A DNA stretch of 64,000 nt from Syntrophomonadaceae bacterium (GTDB lineage: Bacteria; Bacillota; Syntrophomonadia; Syntrophomonadales; DTU052): assembly GCA_012728655.1 (NCBI GenBank), contig JAAYEQ010000012.1:18641-82640 (forward strand), read 5' to 3'. Shown here piece by piece: positions 7,307-17,318 of this stretch. Numbering within the stretch: position 1 is the first letter of the stretch; every line of letters begins with the position of its first letter. A program made the translations under genes and the position numbers. Below the pieces are notes generated by a model. It had not been told where the DNA came from. It did no database searches and saw only the letters and a program-made list of their open reading frames with translations.

Positions 7307-8288
7307 CATATATGCGATCGGCAACCGCTACCCCCAGTCCCGTTTCTTCGGGTATCTCCATAAACAGGTATTCAATCTTTCTGCTGTCGGCCAGGCGAAA
7401 GATTTCATAAAGGCGGCGGCCATATTCGGCTGAACCGCCATTGATTACCACCACCAAATCGACCAGGGTGGGTAGTTCCTGATCACCAACGACAACAACA
7501 CCTACCCGTTTCCCCCTGGCGGCTTCAGCCTGAGCCAACTGGGCCAGGTTTTCCCCCGGTTTAACCGGTATGACCCGGGCATCGGGTCGATAGTGGGCCG
7601 CCCGCAGCCGGCTTCGCTCTTCCGCCCCCGGCTTGGTCGCTGCGATCAGGCCGGGGAGCACCTCTTCCAGGCGTTCCCGGGAAACCGCTCCCGGGCGCAG
7701 GATGGTAAAGGGGGGGCGGGTAATATCCAGTATGGTTGATTCAATCCCCCACCCGGTACTCCCGGCATCGAGAACGCCCGCTATCCGGCCGTTTAGATCC
7801 TTCAATACGTGCCGGGCGGAAGTTGAGCTGGGGCGCCCGGAGAGATTGGCACTGGTGGCCGCCACCGGCACCCCGGCTGCCTTGATGAGATCCAGGGCCA
7901 CCCGGTGGTCGGGCATTCTCAAGCCTACAGTCGGCAACCCTGCGGTTACCAGCGGCGGCACTTTATCGTTTGCCCTGGCCACCAGGGTAAGCGGCCCCGG
8001 CCAGAATCGGTTTACCAGCAGCAGAACCTCTTCGGAAATGTCGGTTACCAGCGATGAAGCCTGTTCCCAACTCATTACATGCATCAACAAGGGATTGTTC
8101 AGGGGACGGCCTTTGGCCTTGAATACGTTTCGTACCGCTTTTTCATCCAACCCGTTGGCTCCAACCCCGTACACGGTTTCGGTGGGGAACGCCACCGTTT
8201 CGCCTTCCCGGATCAGAGCCGCTGCAATTTCGATAATCTTGGGATTGGGGTTGTCGGGATCAACCTTGAGGTGTAAAGTCTGCATCAT
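7290..8288 (-). CDS. tsaC: L-threonylcarbamoyladenylate synthase (Sua5/YwlC type)
   Basis: Makes threonylcarbamoyl-AMP from threonine, bicarbonate and ATP, the first step of tRNA t6A37 synthesis. At 332 aa it is the long Sua5 form: a catalytic YrdC-like domain (residues about 1-205) with AKGRPLNNPLLMH and the AATSANLSGRPSST motif, then a C-terminal Sua5 domain. It starts inside the 3' end of prmC (29-base overlap) with AAGGGAAAG just before ATGATG, so expression is tightly coupled. Two neighbouring ATGs (8288, 8285) cannot be separated. Confidence 0.95.
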   Translation of the reverse strand: MMQTLHLKVDPDNPNPKIIEIAAALIREGETVAFPTETVYGVGANGLDEKAVRNVFKAKGRPLNNPLLMHVMSWEQASSLVTDISEEVLLLVNRFWPGPLTLVARANDKVPPLVTAGLPTVGLRMPDHRVALDLIKAAGVPVAATSANLSGRPSSTSARHVLKDLNGRIAGVLDAGSTGWGIESTILDITRPPFTILRPGAVSRERLEEVLPGLIAATKPGAEERSRLRAAHYRPDARVIPVKPGENLAQLAQAEAARGKRVGVVVVGDQELPTLVDLVVVINGGSAEYGRRLYEIFRLADSRKIEYLFMEIPEETGLGVAVADRIYEAARR

Positions 8289-9150
8289 GCTTTCCCTTCT
8301 TCAGAACCAGGACCCGGTCCCTTTGACCCAGGTCCTTTAAAATATAATAACCCGACCAGGCCTCACCGGCATACCGTTTGAGCTCCTCCGCCTGGCCGGC
8401 ATCCCCCACCTCCAGCAGCAGGAAACCCGGCACGCCCAGATGCCGCCAGGCTTGAGGAAGCAGCCGCCTGTAAACGGCCAGCCCGTCAGGCCCGCCATCC
8501 AGAGCTTGCTGCGGTTCATATTCACGAACTTCCGGAGGGAGGTCTTTCATCTTTTCCGAGGGTATATAGGGCAGGTTGGCGGCAATCAAGTGGAAGGTCC
8601 CGAAGTCTGCTGAATCCAAAAGATCGCTTTGACAGAAGAATACCCGGTCTGCGACCCCGTTCAGAAGGGCGTTGGCCTTGGCCACCTCGAGCGCCGCTTC
8701 GCTTATATCCACCCCGTAAACCAGGGCGTGAGGAAGGTACCGGGCGATGCTGATGGCTATGGCCCCGCAGCCGGTTCCAACATCCAGAACCCTAACCTCT
8801 CCTTTATACCCTCTTAACAAACGTATACTCTCTTCGACCAGGATTTCGGTGTCCGGGCGTGGTATCAGTACCCGCCGGTCGACCTGGAACGGCAGGGACA
8901 TGAATTCCTTATGCCCGGTGATATAAGCAGCAGGTTCTCCCTTTACCCTTCTTCTGATCATCTCTCGGAAAGACGCCCGTTCTTCCTGGTTGACCGGCCG
9001 GTCATACTGGACGTAGAGTCCAATGCGGTCGAGATTCAAAGCATGAGCCAAAAGAACCTCGGCTTCAAGTCGAGGTTCCGCGATTCCAAGACCCGCAAAG
9101 CGACTCTTGGTCCAGTTCAGAAGATCCTGTACCGTCCAGTCCCTGCTCAA
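8260..9150 (-). CDS. prmC: Release factor glutamine methyltransferase
   Basis: SAM-dependent N5-methyltransferase that methylates the Gln of the GGQ motif in RF1 and RF2. It is 296 aa, with an N-terminal helical domain and a Rossmann domain containing VLDVGTGCGAIAISIA. The catalytic (N)PPY motif appears as AANLPYI, a Leu-for-Pro variant. The gene follows its substrate prfA by two bases, the classic arrangement, and overlaps tsaC. Confidence 0.94.
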   Translation of the reverse strand: MSRDWTVQDLLNWTKSRFAGLGIAEPRLEAEVLLAHALNLDRIGLYVQYDRPVNQEERASFREMIRRRVKGEPAAYITGHKEFMSLPFQVDRRVLIPRPDTEILVEESIRLLRGYKGEVRVLDVGTGCGAIAISIARYLPHALVYGVDISEAALEVAKANALLNGVADRVFFCQSDLLDSADFGTFHLIAANLPYIPSEKMKDLPPEVREYEPQQALDGGPDGLAVYRRLLPQAWRHLGVPGFLLLEVGDAGQAEELKRYAGEAWSGYYILKDLGQRDRVLVLKKGKHDADFTPQG

Positions 9151-9152
9151 TC

Positions 9153-10220
9153 TTAATCCACCTGTTTCAGTTTCTCCGCCTGATCATGGGTAATCAAGGC
9201 GTTGATGATCTCTTCCAGGTCACCTTCCAGCACGGCATCCAGTTTGTGCAGGGTCAGTCCGATGCGGTGGTCGGTAACCCGGCCCTGGGGGTAGTTGTAG
9301 GTCCTGATTCTCTCGCTCCGGTCTCCGGTCCCGACCATCCCCCTGCGGGCATCTGCGATCTCGGCCTCTTTTTCCGCCTTGGTCATCTCCAGAAGGCGGG
9401 ATCTTAAGACCCGCATAGCCTTCTCTTTGTTTTTGTGCTGCGACTTCTCATCCTGACAGGTTACGACCAATCCGCTCGGGATATGAGTTATCCGTACCGC
9501 CGATTGGGTGGTATTCACCGACTGTCCTCCCGGTCCGCTGGAACAATAAAGGTCTATGCGCAGATCGTTGGGGTTGATTTCCACCTCAACCTCTTCCGCC
9601 TCCGGCAGGACTGCAACCGTAGCCGCCGAGGTGTGGATCCTTCCTCCGGACTCGGTTACCGGTATCCGCTGGACCCGGTGGACTCCCGATTCGTACTTTA
9701 ACCGGCTGTAGGCACCCTTGCCCTCAATCACAAAGATGATCTCTTTAAATCCGTTAAGATCGGAATAACTGACATCCATTATATCCGTCTTCCAACCCTG
9801 CTTTTCTGCGTAACGGGAATACATCCTAAAAAGTGTGGCCGCAAATAAAGCCGCCTCTTCACCGCCAGTCCCGGCGCGGATCTCCATGATAACATTCTTG
9901 TCATCATTAGGATCCTTTGGCAGCAGCAGCAGCTGAAGCGTCCTTTCCAACTCCGCTTTCCGCTCCCGGTTTTCATCAAGCTCCTGCTCCACCAACTCCC
10001 GGAAATCCGACTCGAGGCTCTCCCCCAGAAGGCTCTCGGCTTCTTCGATGTTGTTCAGGACCTGTTTGTAGTCGCGATAGGTGTTAACGATATCGGTTAA
10101 ATCGGACAATGCCTTGCTCAGTTTCTGGTACCGGGAAAGATCCGCTACCGTTTCCGGCTGCGACAGCATTTCGGAAAGTTCTTGATACTTTTCTTCCAGA
10201 CCCTTTAGTTTTTCAAACAT
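9153..10220 (-). CDS. prfA: Peptide chain release factor 1
   Basis: RF1, which recognises UAA and UAG stop codons and triggers peptide release. It has the codon-recognition tripeptide P-V-T within [15 protein letters not shown] and the catalytic GGQ in [19 protein letters not shown] 10220 lies six bases after GAGGG and is preferred over ATG 10226, giving 355 aa. The next gene, prmC, encodes the methylase for this GGQ. Confidence 0.96.
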   Translation of the reverse strand: MFEKLKGLEEKYQELSEMLSQPETVADLSRYQKLSKALSDLTDIVNTYRDYKQVLNNIEEAESLLGESLESDFRELVEQELDENRERKAELERTLQLLLLPKDPNDDKNVIMEIRAGTGGEEAALFAATLFRMYSRYAEKQGWKTDIMDVSYSDLNGFKEIIFVIEGKGAYSRLKYESGVHRVQRIPVTESGGRIHTSAATVAVLPEAEEVEVEINPNDLRIDLYCSSGPGGQSVNTTQSAVRITHIPSGLVVTCQDEKSQHKNKEKAMRVLRSRLLEMTKAEKEAEIADARRGMVGTGDRSERIRTYNYPQGRVTDHRIGLTLHKLDAVLEGDLEEIINALITHDQAEKLKQVD

Positions 10221-10239
10221 GGTCATCCCTCGTCCATTA

Positions 10240-11103
10240 CTAATCGGTAGTAGGTACGACTGCCTTTAAGGCCTCCAGGGCCACTTCCATCTGCGCCTCG
10301 TCAGGCTCGGCGGTGGTAAGCTTTTGTAACCACAAGCCCGGCGTCATCAGGCATATTGCCCAGGGCCGGTCTGCGTGGCGGCTGGTCAACTTAATCAATT
10401 CATAACCGAGGCCCGCAACCACCGGCAATACCGCCAACCGCGACAGCACGCGCCACCAGAGTGAGCCCTCCCCCAACGCTGCGAATACAATAATGGACAA
10501 GATCATAACCAGCAGCAAAAAACTCGTTCCACAGCGCGGGTGCAGGATGGATTGATCCCTGGCGTTTTCTACACTGAGCGGGTACCCGGCTTCCAGGGTG
10601 TGAATGACCTTGTGCTCGGCCCCGTGATACATGAATACCCTCTTTATATCCTCAATATAGGATATGGCTATTATATAACCCAGGAATATAAGTATCCGGA
10701 GTATGCCCTCAACCAGGTTCTGAGCCCAAACCCCGCCGATTATATCCCGGGTGTAATGCACCACCCCGGTGGGTACAACCAGAAACAATACTATAGCCAG
10801 CACCGCAGCTATGACACCGGTCCAAAATATCTCGGCATCGGTAAGCGGTTCCTCTTCTTCCGTCAAAACTGCCGACCGGTTCAGGCTTCTAACCCCGATT
10901 ATCAGCGAGTCGATAAGCACCACTGTGCCGCGTATAAATGGCAAACTCAGGAATCGGTTTCTCTTCCACGGGGGGTCTTGGGGCTGAGTCTCGACTACGA
11001 TCTCCCCGTCCGGCTTGCGCACCGCCACTGCCACCGAACTGGGCCCCCTCATCATCACTCCCTCGATAACGGCCTGGCCTCCATACTGGAAATTGGACCC
11101 CAT
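10240..11103 (-). CDS. yqhQ: YqhQ-like DUF1385 membrane protein
   Basis: Membrane protein of the DUF1385 (YqhQ) family, function unsettled. It starts with the family signature [16 protein letters not shown] and has a Cys/His-containing patch, [12 protein letters not shown], after the conserved [13 protein letters not shown]. Several hydrophobic helices lie between residues about 85 and 235. It sits between rpmE and prfA, with TAGGAG before the ATG. In related Clostridia it is also found beside translation genes, but no functional link is established. Confidence 0.88.
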   Translation of the reverse strand: MGSNFQYGGQAVIEGVMMRGPSSVAVAVRKPDGEIVVETQPQDPPWKRNRFLSLPFIRGTVVLIDSLIIGVRSLNRSAVLTEEEEPLTDAEIFWTGVIAAVLAIVLFLVVPTGVVHYTRDIIGGVWAQNLVEGILRILIFLGYIIAISYIEDIKRVFMYHGAEHKVIHTLEAGYPLSVENARDQSILHPRCGTSFLLLVMILSIIVFAALGEGSLWWRVLSRLAVLPVVAGLGYELIKLTSRHADRPWAICLMTPGLWLQKLTTAEPDEAQMEVALEALKAVVPTTD

Positions 11104-11118
11104 ACACTTTCTCCTAAG

Positions 11119-11148
11119 AAAAATAGCAGAGTTAACTCTGCTATTTTT
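11119..11148 (-). terminator. Intrinsic terminator of rpmE
   Basis: Perfect 30-base palindrome made of AAAAATAGCAGA, a central GTTAAC, and TCTGCTATTTTT. It begins at the rpmE stop codon and ends in a T-run on either strand. It would partly separate rpmE from yqhQ, 15 bases further on. Confidence 0.8.
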
Positions 11149-11359
11149 ATTTCATCCCGTACTTTCTCTTGAATGTCTCCACCCTGCCGCCTTTGTCTAC
11201 TATTCTCGTCCTGCTTCCGGTATAAAACGGGTGACACTTTGAACAGACCTCGACCCTAAGATTCTCCTTGGTAGACCCGGTTTCAAAGCTGTTGCCGCAT
11301 GCGCAGGTCACCGTCGTCCGAAAGTATGGGGGATGTATATTATCTTTCACGGTTCTCAC
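11147..11359 (-). CDS. rpmE: 50S ribosomal protein L31, zinc-binding type
   Basis: L31 of the large ribosomal subunit (70 aa). It is the zinc (C+) form, with C-A-C near residue 20 and [10 protein letters not shown] further on. L31 can serve as a zinc store, since the C- form replaces it under zinc limitation in Bacillus. It has its own sigma-A promoter upstream (11391-11419) and a palindromic terminator at its stop codon. Confidence 0.97.
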   Translation of the reverse strand: MRTVKDNIHPPYFRTTVTCACGNSFETGSTKENLRVEVCSKCHPFYTGSRTRIVDKGGRVETFKRKYGMK

Positions 11360-11390
11360 CTCTTCCTATCCTCAAATTGCCGCGAGGATT

Positions 11391-11419
11391 ATTATATCAA
11401 TTTGCCGCTTAAAAAACAA
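11391..11419 (-). promoter_or_regulatory. Sigma-A promoter of rpmE
   Basis: Minus strand: -35 TTGTTT, 17-base spacer, extended -10 TGATATAAT. It lies about 30 bases upstream of the rpmE start codon. Confidence 0.75.
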
Positions 11420-11555
11420 TAATTATGAAAAAGCACGATATTTAGCTTCCTCTTTCAGCGTTACGGTGAAAGGTCCCGGAACAAACTCATCTGGAGCCCT
11501 CATTATTCCGCTTTAAGGTACTGAACAGACTTAAGATATACCACCCCCGCCATGC

Positions 11556-12854
11556 TCAGGCGGTCGTGCCGTCGATCAGGCCTTTTCCCCGGCGGGCCGG
11601 GTGGGTATAGGAAGCCACCCGGATTCCCTCCTGTTGAAAGATGTCTATCATCCGCCGGATTCCCAGCGTTTCTGAACGAAGGGGTATCCGTTCAAAGAAT
11701 AAGTCGGGGTCAATATTGAGGTTTCGCAGTTGGATCATATGAACCCCGGTATTGTGAACCAACCGGATAACCGCCTCCACCTGTTCTTCCGAATCGGTAA
11801 ACCCGGGGATGGCAAGGAGGTTGAGCGATGCATAAACCCCGTTGTCCCGAGCATAGGACAGGGAACGCTCAACATCGCGAAAACGGTACCCTGTTGGCCG
11901 GTGATAGGCCAGATAGTCTTCTTCCCGGGCTGACAGGAGGGTAACCCGGATGGCATCCAGCCCGGCGTCCACCAGCTTTTTAATCCCCTCGGTGTAACCC
12001 GCATTGGTGTTGATGTTGATGCAACCCCGGTCGGTAATCCCCCTCACCCTTTGGATGGCCGCAGCAATCAGGTCGGCATTAAGCGCCGGTTCGCCCTCAC
12101 AGCCCTGGCCAAAACTGATAATAGCTTCCGGAGCCGCTTCCAGATGATAACCGGCCACCTCCACCACCTCTTCCACGGTCGGCGTGAATTTCAACCTTTC
12201 CTGGGGTGAGGAAACCGAGGTATGTCCGCGCGAAATACACCCCAGGCAACGGGCATTGCACCGGGGGGTAGTCGGTATTCCGCCCTCCCAGCGCCGATAA
12301 AAAATATTCTGGGCGGTGAAACATGAATAGTGCAGACTGCAGTAGGCCAACTGGCGCAGGATGCGGTTGTGGGGAAACTGTTCCAGCCGGGACTCAACCG
12401 TCTGCTCCAAGTCCGGGGTGTTATACTGCTCGGGATGCCATTTGCGGTGTTCGTCGGTCGGTATCGCCGCCGCCATCACCCTGTTTTTCATCCCCGCCAC
12501 CGCCGTGTAACCTAGAATCGGGACCTCGGCCGTGTCCCGGGGAGAAACGGTGGCCGGCAGGAGAGTCCGGGTGAACCCCTGGGGCAGGAGACAGGCCAAA
12601 GCTACCGCCGGAGCTCCCCGCGGGGTCTTTTCTCGGCAGTTCACCTTATTATCACGGTCTATTCCCACCGGATAGTGTCCGGGAACCATAACTAAAGAAC
12701 CGCCTGCAGGCAACGGTATCAGGTCTTCCGCTTCCGCTTCCACCCATTGCCGCCCGCTTCGCCCCAGGAAGACCAGGTCCTTGTCCTCCCATATCCTGCC
12801 GTTCCGGTCCGAATACAGAGTACTGAACATTACCATGGCTCTATAATACAACAA
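11556..12854 (-). CDS. Radical SAM protein of unknown function
   Basis: 432 aa. A radical SAM domain begins near residue 195 with CNARCLGC (CX3CX2C) and continues with a SFGQGCEGEP segment and a TNTNAG-like strand, a pattern of the MoaA/SPASM-like half of the superfamily. The first about 190 residues are poorly conserved and include a Cys pair (YCSLHYSC). I do not recognise a substrate. The start is uncertain: TTG 12854 is the ORF-track start, and ATG 12836 or 12830 lack a good Shine-Dalgarno. It sits between the LysM endopeptidase and rpmE. Confidence 0.75.
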   Translation of the reverse strand: MLYYRAMVMFSTLYSDRNGRIWEDKDLVFLGRSGRQWVEAEAEDLIPLPAGGSLVMVPGHYPVGIDRDNKVNCREKTPRGAPAVALACLLPQGFTRTLLPATVSPRDTAEVPILGYTAVAGMKNRVMAAAIPTDEHRKWHPEQYNTPDLEQTVESRLEQFPHNRILRQLAYCSLHYSCFTAQNIFYRRWEGGIPTTPRCNARCLGCISRGHTSVSSPQERLKFTPTVEEVVEVAGYHLEAAPEAIISFGQGCEGEPALNADLIAAAIQRVRGITDRGCININTNAGYTEGIKKLVDAGLDAIRVTLLSAREEDYLAYHRPTGYRFRDVERSLSYARDNGVYASLNLLAIPGFTDSEEQVEAVIRLVHNTGVHMIQLRNLNIDPDLFFERIPLRSETLGIRRMIDIFQQEGIRVASYTHPARRGKGLIDGTTA

Positions 12855-12903
12855 GTCCCCCGGTCAGGAAAACCACGGGACCTGCTGGACCATAGGACGG
12901 TGG

Positions 12904-13749
12904 TTACCGCAAGTATTCAATGGGGTTCAACGTTTCCCCGTTGTAGTTGATCTGGAAATGCAGGTGCGGTCCGGTAGTGCGCCCGGTTACTCCGACCAGG
13001 GCAATGACCTGCCCCTTCTTGACCTCCTGCCCCGCTTTTACCATGTTCTTTGAGTTGTGGGCATACAGGGTCTCCATGCCGTTGGTATGCCGGATGATTA
13101 CCGTCTTGCCATAAACCGATTTGCTGCCGGAAAAGACCACAACCCCGGCCTGGGCCGCCCGGACAGGGGTTCCAACCGAACAGGCAATATCCAATCCATG
13201 ATGAAACTCACCCTTCCTCCAACCGTATCCGGAAGTGATTTTTCCAAATACCGGCCAGGCAAAAAGACCGCGAAAACCTCGAGAAGGTTGAGCCATCGCT
13301 GGAGTTGTCAGACCGGAAGGGGAGGGAATCTTTATCATTTCGCCTACTCGCAATAAAGAGGGATTCTTGATCTGTGTATTGGCGGCAATCAGTTGATCGA
13401 GGCTAACCTGGTACATGCGTGCGATTTTCCACATGCTTTCTCCGGCCTTTACCCGGTGCAGCCTCTGCCGGTCTCCCGGTATATCCAGATACTGTCCCTC
13501 CAGTATGACGCTGTCGGCTTCCAGGTTGTTCATGGCCATGATCATGCCTGCGTCCAAACCCATGGACCGGGCTATCTCCGACAGCGTGTCACCTTTCTGC
13601 ACCAGGTACCTTCGAACCAGGCTATCGCTGGTAACTGACAGCATGCTGGGCACAAAACTGTCTTCAGACCATCCTGCAATTACCGACGACGGCCAGGTGG
13701 TCAGAACAAACGCCGCCAGTATTACCAGCAACATGGTCCTTTTCGCCAT
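12904..13749 (-). CDS. Secreted LysM-M23 murein endopeptidase
   Basis: Predicted cell-wall hydrolase. It has a signal peptide (MAKRTMLLVILAAFVLTTW), two LysM domains (YLVQKGDTLSEIARSM and HRVKAGESMWKIARMY) and a C-terminal LytM/M23 domain with the zinc ligands H and D in FHHGLDIACSVGTP and HLHF near the end. ATG 13749 has AAGGTGG upstream and gives a clean signal sequence, so it replaces the ORF-track start at 13779. It is transcribed with rho. Confidence 0.92.
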   Translation of the reverse strand: MAKRTMLLVILAAFVLTTWPSSVIAGWSEDSFVPSMLSVTSDSLVRRYLVQKGDTLSEIARSMGLDAGMIMAMNNLEADSVILEGQYLDIPGDRQRLHRVKAGESMWKIARMYQVSLDQLIAANTQIKNPSLLRVGEMIKIPSPSGLTTPAMAQPSRGFRGLFAWPVFGKITSGYGWRKGEFHHGLDIACSVGTPVRAAQAGVVVFSGSKSVYGKTVIIRHTNGMETLYAHNSKNMVKAGQEVKKGQVIALVGVTGRTTGPHLHFQINYNGETLNPIEYLR

Positions 13750-13832
13750 TATTACCACCTTCAGCAAAATTAGGGTCAATCAGCCCTATTTTTGCCAAGG
13801 TTGGTTCCTTTTATTCTCTTTTCTTCGGGTCA

Positions 13833-15086
13833 TTACTCAGAAAATATAATAGGTGCCACCCGCAGCAGGTCTCCGTTTGACTTGGTCTTGCGAAGGGTTT
13901 CGATCATAACTTCCATCGTCTCTACCGTCCCATAGTTTGCAAACATCCGGCGCAGGTTCCAGTTCAACTCCAATTCCTCTTTGGTCATCAGCAGTTCTTC
14001 CTTCCTGGTCCCGGAACGTTTAAGATCTATCGCCGGAAACAGCCTTCTCTCAGCCAGCCGGCGATCCAGAACCAGTTCCCAGTTGCCGGTACCCTTAAAT
14101 TCTTCAAATATCACCTCATCCATCCGGGAGCCGGTTTCAACCAGGGCGGTGGCCAGAATGGTGAGGCTTCCCCCTTCTTCGATGTTGCGAGCGGCTCCGA
14201 AAAACCTTTTTGGTTTATGGAGGGCGGCCGGATCCAGTCCACCCGACAAGGTTCGGCCGCTCTGCGGCACTACCAAATTGTGAGCCCGAGCCAGCCGGGT
14301 CAAGCTGTCCAGCAGGATGACCACATCCTGTTTGTGTTCCACCAGCCGTTTGGCCCTCTCCAGAACCATATCCGCGACCTTGACATGGTTTTCCGGCGGC
14401 TCGTCGAAGGTGGAACCGGTAACCTCGGCATTGACTGAACGCTGCATATCGGTTACCTCTTCCGGACGCTCGTCAATGAGCAGGATCATCAATTCCACCT
14501 CGGGATGGTTCGCGGTTATGGCATTGGCAATCTTCTGCAGCAAAACCGTCTTTCCGGCCTTGGGCGGTGCAACAATCAGGCCTCGCTGGCCTTTGCCCAC
14601 CGGACAGACCAGATCGATCATACGGGTGCCCAGTTCGCTGGACTCTGTCTCCAGGCGGATCCTCTCGTTGGGGTGCAGGGGAGTCAGGGCATCAAAATAA
14701 ATCCGCTTCGAAGCTTCATCCGGCGTGAAGCCGTTAACCGATTCCACCTTGAGCAAAGCAAAAAACCGTTCATTATCTTTGGGCGGTCTCACCTGGCCGG
14801 CTACTTTGTCTCCTGTTTTTAAGTCAAACTTGCGGATCTGGGAAGGTGAAACATAGATGTCATCCTGGCTGGGAACATAGCCAAAGGGCCTTAGAAATCC
14901 ATAGCCGTCCGGTAATACCTCTAAAATTCCCGATGCCTCCAACAGTTCGTTGGAGTGGGTAAGGGCTTTCATGATTTCGAAAACCAACTCTTTTTTGCGG
15001 AGCTTGTAAAAACCGACCAGGTTCAACTCCTTGGCGATCTGGTACAGCTCCACCATGGTTTTGTTCTCCAGGTCTGCAAGGTTCAA
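13833..15086 (-). CDS. rho: Transcription termination factor Rho
   Basis: Hexameric RNA helicase/ATPase (417 aa) causing factor-dependent termination. It shows the N-terminal Rho_N helices ([14 protein letters not shown]), an RNA-binding cold-shock-like domain ([15 protein letters not shown]), Walker [11 protein letters not shown] and Walker B-type [16 protein letters not shown]. The start is TTG 15086 with GAGGAGG eight bases upstream. A 455-base gap without a gene lies before it and may be an autoregulatory leader. Confidence 0.97.
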   Translation of the reverse strand: MNLADLENKTMVELYQIAKELNLVGFYKLRKKELVFEIMKALTHSNELLEASGILEVLPDGYGFLRPFGYVPSQDDIYVSPSQIRKFDLKTGDKVAGQVRPPKDNERFFALLKVESVNGFTPDEASKRIYFDALTPLHPNERIRLETESSELGTRMIDLVCPVGKGQRGLIVAPPKAGKTVLLQKIANAITANHPEVELMILLIDERPEEVTDMQRSVNAEVTGSTFDEPPENHVKVADMVLERAKRLVEHKQDVVILLDSLTRLARAHNLVVPQSGRTLSGGLDPAALHKPKRFFGAARNIEEGGSLTILATALVETGSRMDEVIFEEFKGTGNWELVLDRRLAERRLFPAIDLKRSGTRKEELLMTKEELELNWNLRRMFANYGTVETMEVMIETLRKTKSNGDLLRVAPIIFSE

Positions 15087-15541
15087 GCAAGTTTCCTCCT
15101 CTCTTGGGTACGGTTATTTTCGAGTCTGTTATATCTGTCGGCTTTGACCTGCGGTACAGCGCCGATATCCAGAGTCGACCACACGGTTACACATTAACCC
15201 CTCCCTGAACCGAAGCGGTATCGGTTTTGGAATCCGATGCCAAAATACACCCTGATTATCCAATTCCTTTCTTTTGGGGCAATTACAGAATGAGGTTATC
15301 GCATAATCGGCACCGATAGATTTCGATAGGATCGTGGCAACTCAGAATAGATTCTCACCAACAATACTCCCTGCTATACTCGGTTACAAAGGCAAGAGGG
15401 CTCACCGTAAAGGTATGCCAAAACCACAGGTCGGAGATAAGATTGTAAAATGAGAACCGGGGCGGAAACCCCGAAGGATTTCCGCTGCAGGAATAAATGG
15501 CGTTTCTACGCCGACTGATTTCTCCTTTGCCGTTATTTGTT
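15087..15541 (-). other. Gene-free region upstream of rho
   Basis: 455 bases with no convincing ORF. It contains a hairpin GCGGAAA/TTTCCGC with a TTCG-type loop (15462-15485) soon after the glpX stop but with no T-tract. It also holds a CTGCAGGAA motif (15485-15493) shared with other gaps in the window, and a candidate promoter at 15255-15282. If that promoter is used, the rho mRNA has a leader of about 160 bases with several GC-rich inverted repeats. Confidence 0.5.
15255..15282 (-). promoter_or_regulatory. Candidate sigma-A promoter of rho
   Basis: Minus strand: -35 TTGCCC, 16-base spacer, -10 GATAAT. It lies about 170 bases before the rho start codon. Confidence 0.4.
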
Positions 15542-16525
15542 TTAAATGCGAATCTTTATCTTATTATCCTTGAAAAGAGGCTTTTTATCAAGGTGGTGTA
15601 TGGCCCGGATATACCTTATCGTTCCCGAAAGGCCCCTCATTACCAGGGTGTGGGTTTCTGCCCGGCCCGCAAAATACCGGACCCCACGCAGAAGATCGCC
15701 ATCGGTTATCCCGGTGGCGGAAAAGAAAACATCCTCCGATTTAATCAAGTCATCGATGGTCAGTATTTGGTTGATGTCGTTTATGCCCATGGATTTTGCA
15801 CGCTCAATCTCGCTTTCATCTTCGGGCCAGAGTCTCCCCTGAAAATCTCCGCCCATACAGCGCAGGGCGGCTGCCGATATAACGCCTTCCGGTGCACCTC
15901 CGATTCCCATCAGGATATCGACGCCTGAATCCTCATAAGCCGCGGCCACGGCCGGAGATACGTCCCCGTCGGATATGAGCTTGATCCGGCTGCCCGTACT
16001 CCGCACTTCTTCTATCAGCTGCTGATGCCGGGGCCGGTCCAGAATAACCACGGTCACTTCACGGATGGACTTCCCCAGGGCTTTGGCCACTTCGTGAAGG
16101 TTCTCCCTGACCGGTGCCTCCAGGCTGACCCTGCCCTTGCACCGCGGACCGACAGCAATCTTTTCCATATACATATCGGGGGCGTGCAGCAGAGCCCCCC
16201 GGGGAGCCACCGCCAAAACCGACAGGGCCCCGGTTCCGCCTTTGGCCACGATATTGGTTCCCTCCAGGGGATCAACCGCCACATCCACCAAAGGAGGCAC
16301 TCCCATGCCTACTTTTTCTCCGATGTAGAGCATGGGGGCTTCATCCATTTCCCCTTCCCCAATAACTACAATTCCGTCAAACTGAACCGTGTCAAACATG
16401 ACGCGCATGGCGGTAACCGCGGCATCATCCGCGGCTTCCTTGTCTCCGCGTCCCAACCAGCGGGCTGCAGCCAGTGCAGCCGCTTCGGTAACTCGAGCCA
16501 ATTCTAATGCCAATTCCCTCTCCAC
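15542..16525 (-). CDS. glpX: Fructose-1,6-bisphosphatase class II
   Basis: Gluconeogenic FBPase converting fructose 1,6-bisphosphate to fructose 6-phosphate. GlpX-family metal-site motifs are present: VIGEGEMDEAPML and VDPLEGTN. GTG 16525 follows AGGAG by eight bases and gives the usual MERELALELARVTEAAA start (327 aa); the ORF-track start at 16534 collides with the Shine-Dalgarno. It is 21 bases downstream of the transaldolase gene, in a sugar-phosphate block with the aldolase. Confidence 0.95.
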   Translation of the reverse strand: MERELALELARVTEAAALAAARWLGRGDKEAADDAAVTAMRVMFDTVQFDGIVVIGEGEMDEAPMLYIGEKVGMGVPPLVDVAVDPLEGTNIVAKGGTGALSVLAVAPRGALLHAPDMYMEKIAVGPRCKGRVSLEAPVRENLHEVAKALGKSIREVTVVILDRPRHQQLIEEVRSTGSRIKLISDGDVSPAVAAAYEDSGVDILMGIGGAPEGVISAAALRCMGGDFQGRLWPEDESEIERAKSMGINDINQILTIDDLIKSEDVFFSATGITDGDLLRGVRYFAGRAETHTLVMRGLSGTIRYIRAIHHLDKKPLFKDNKIKIRI

Positions 16526-16546
16526 CAAACACACTCCTATCAGATC

Positions 16547-17191
16547 TTAACCTAACAGCTTCTTCCCATCCTCAACAAACTTTTCTATCCCCAAATCGGT
16601 CAGGGGATGCCTGATCATGGCTTTAATAACCTTATAAGGTATGGTGGCAATGTGAGCCCCAATTTTGGCCGCTTCGACAACGTGCATCGGGTGCCTGATG
16701 CTGGCGGCAATAACCTCGGTATCCACTGCATACTGATCGAGGATGTTCACTATCTCCGCCAAAACATGGAGGCCATCGTTTCCGGCATCATCAAGCCTCC
16801 CCACAAAAGGACTGATATAGCTGGCTCCGGCTCTGACCGCCAGCAGGGCCTGATTGGCGGAGAACACCAGAGTGGCATTGGTCCTGATTCCCCTCTGGGA
16901 CAGGTATTTTATCGCTCTCAAACCGTCTTCACACAACGGGATTTTTACCACCACATTGGGATGAATGCCGGCCAAGGCCTCGCCTTCATTAATCATTTCA
17001 TTGTAAGTTACCCCCAGGGGTTCGGCATTAACCGGGCCGTCAACAATTTCACAGATCTGCCGCACCATCTGGTGAAAATCGCCCTTCTCCTTGGCCACCA
17101 GGGTGGGATTGGTGGTAACCCCGGCTAAAAACCCCAGATCGTTGATTTCACGAATCTCTTCAATGTTGGCCGAATCGATGAATATCTTCAT
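16547..17191 (-). CDS. tal: Transaldolase / fructose-6-phosphate aldolase family
   Basis: Small transaldolase (214 aa, TalC/FSA size class) of the pentose phosphate pathway. It starts MKIFIDSANIEEI and has the Schiff-base lysine in VVVKIPLCEDGL. ATG 17191 is five bases after AGGAGG, so the six extra residues in the ORF track are rejected. Whether it is a true transaldolase or a fructose-6-phosphate aldolase cannot be settled by eye. The neighbours fba and glpX suggest a role in carbon rearrangement during gluconeogenesis. Confidence 0.92.
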   Translation of the reverse strand: MKIFIDSANIEEIREINDLGFLAGVTTNPTLVAKEKGDFHQMVRQICEIVDGPVNAEPLGVTYNEMINEGEALAGIHPNVVVKIPLCEDGLRAIKYLSQRGIRTNATLVFSANQALLAVRAGASYISPFVGRLDDAGNDGLHVLAEIVNILDQYAVDTEVIAASIRHPMHVVEAAKIGAHIATIPYKVIKAMIRHPLTDLGIEKFVEDGKKLLG

Positions 17192-17318
17192 AGTATCCTC
17201 CTGCTGCATGTTTAATGATCTTGTGACGGGAACAAAGGTTTAATAAAACGGGTGCTGTTGGCGACGGTATGCTGCAGGCAACCACGTCCGGCGGATTGAA
17301 CCCCGCCTTCTGTTGGGG

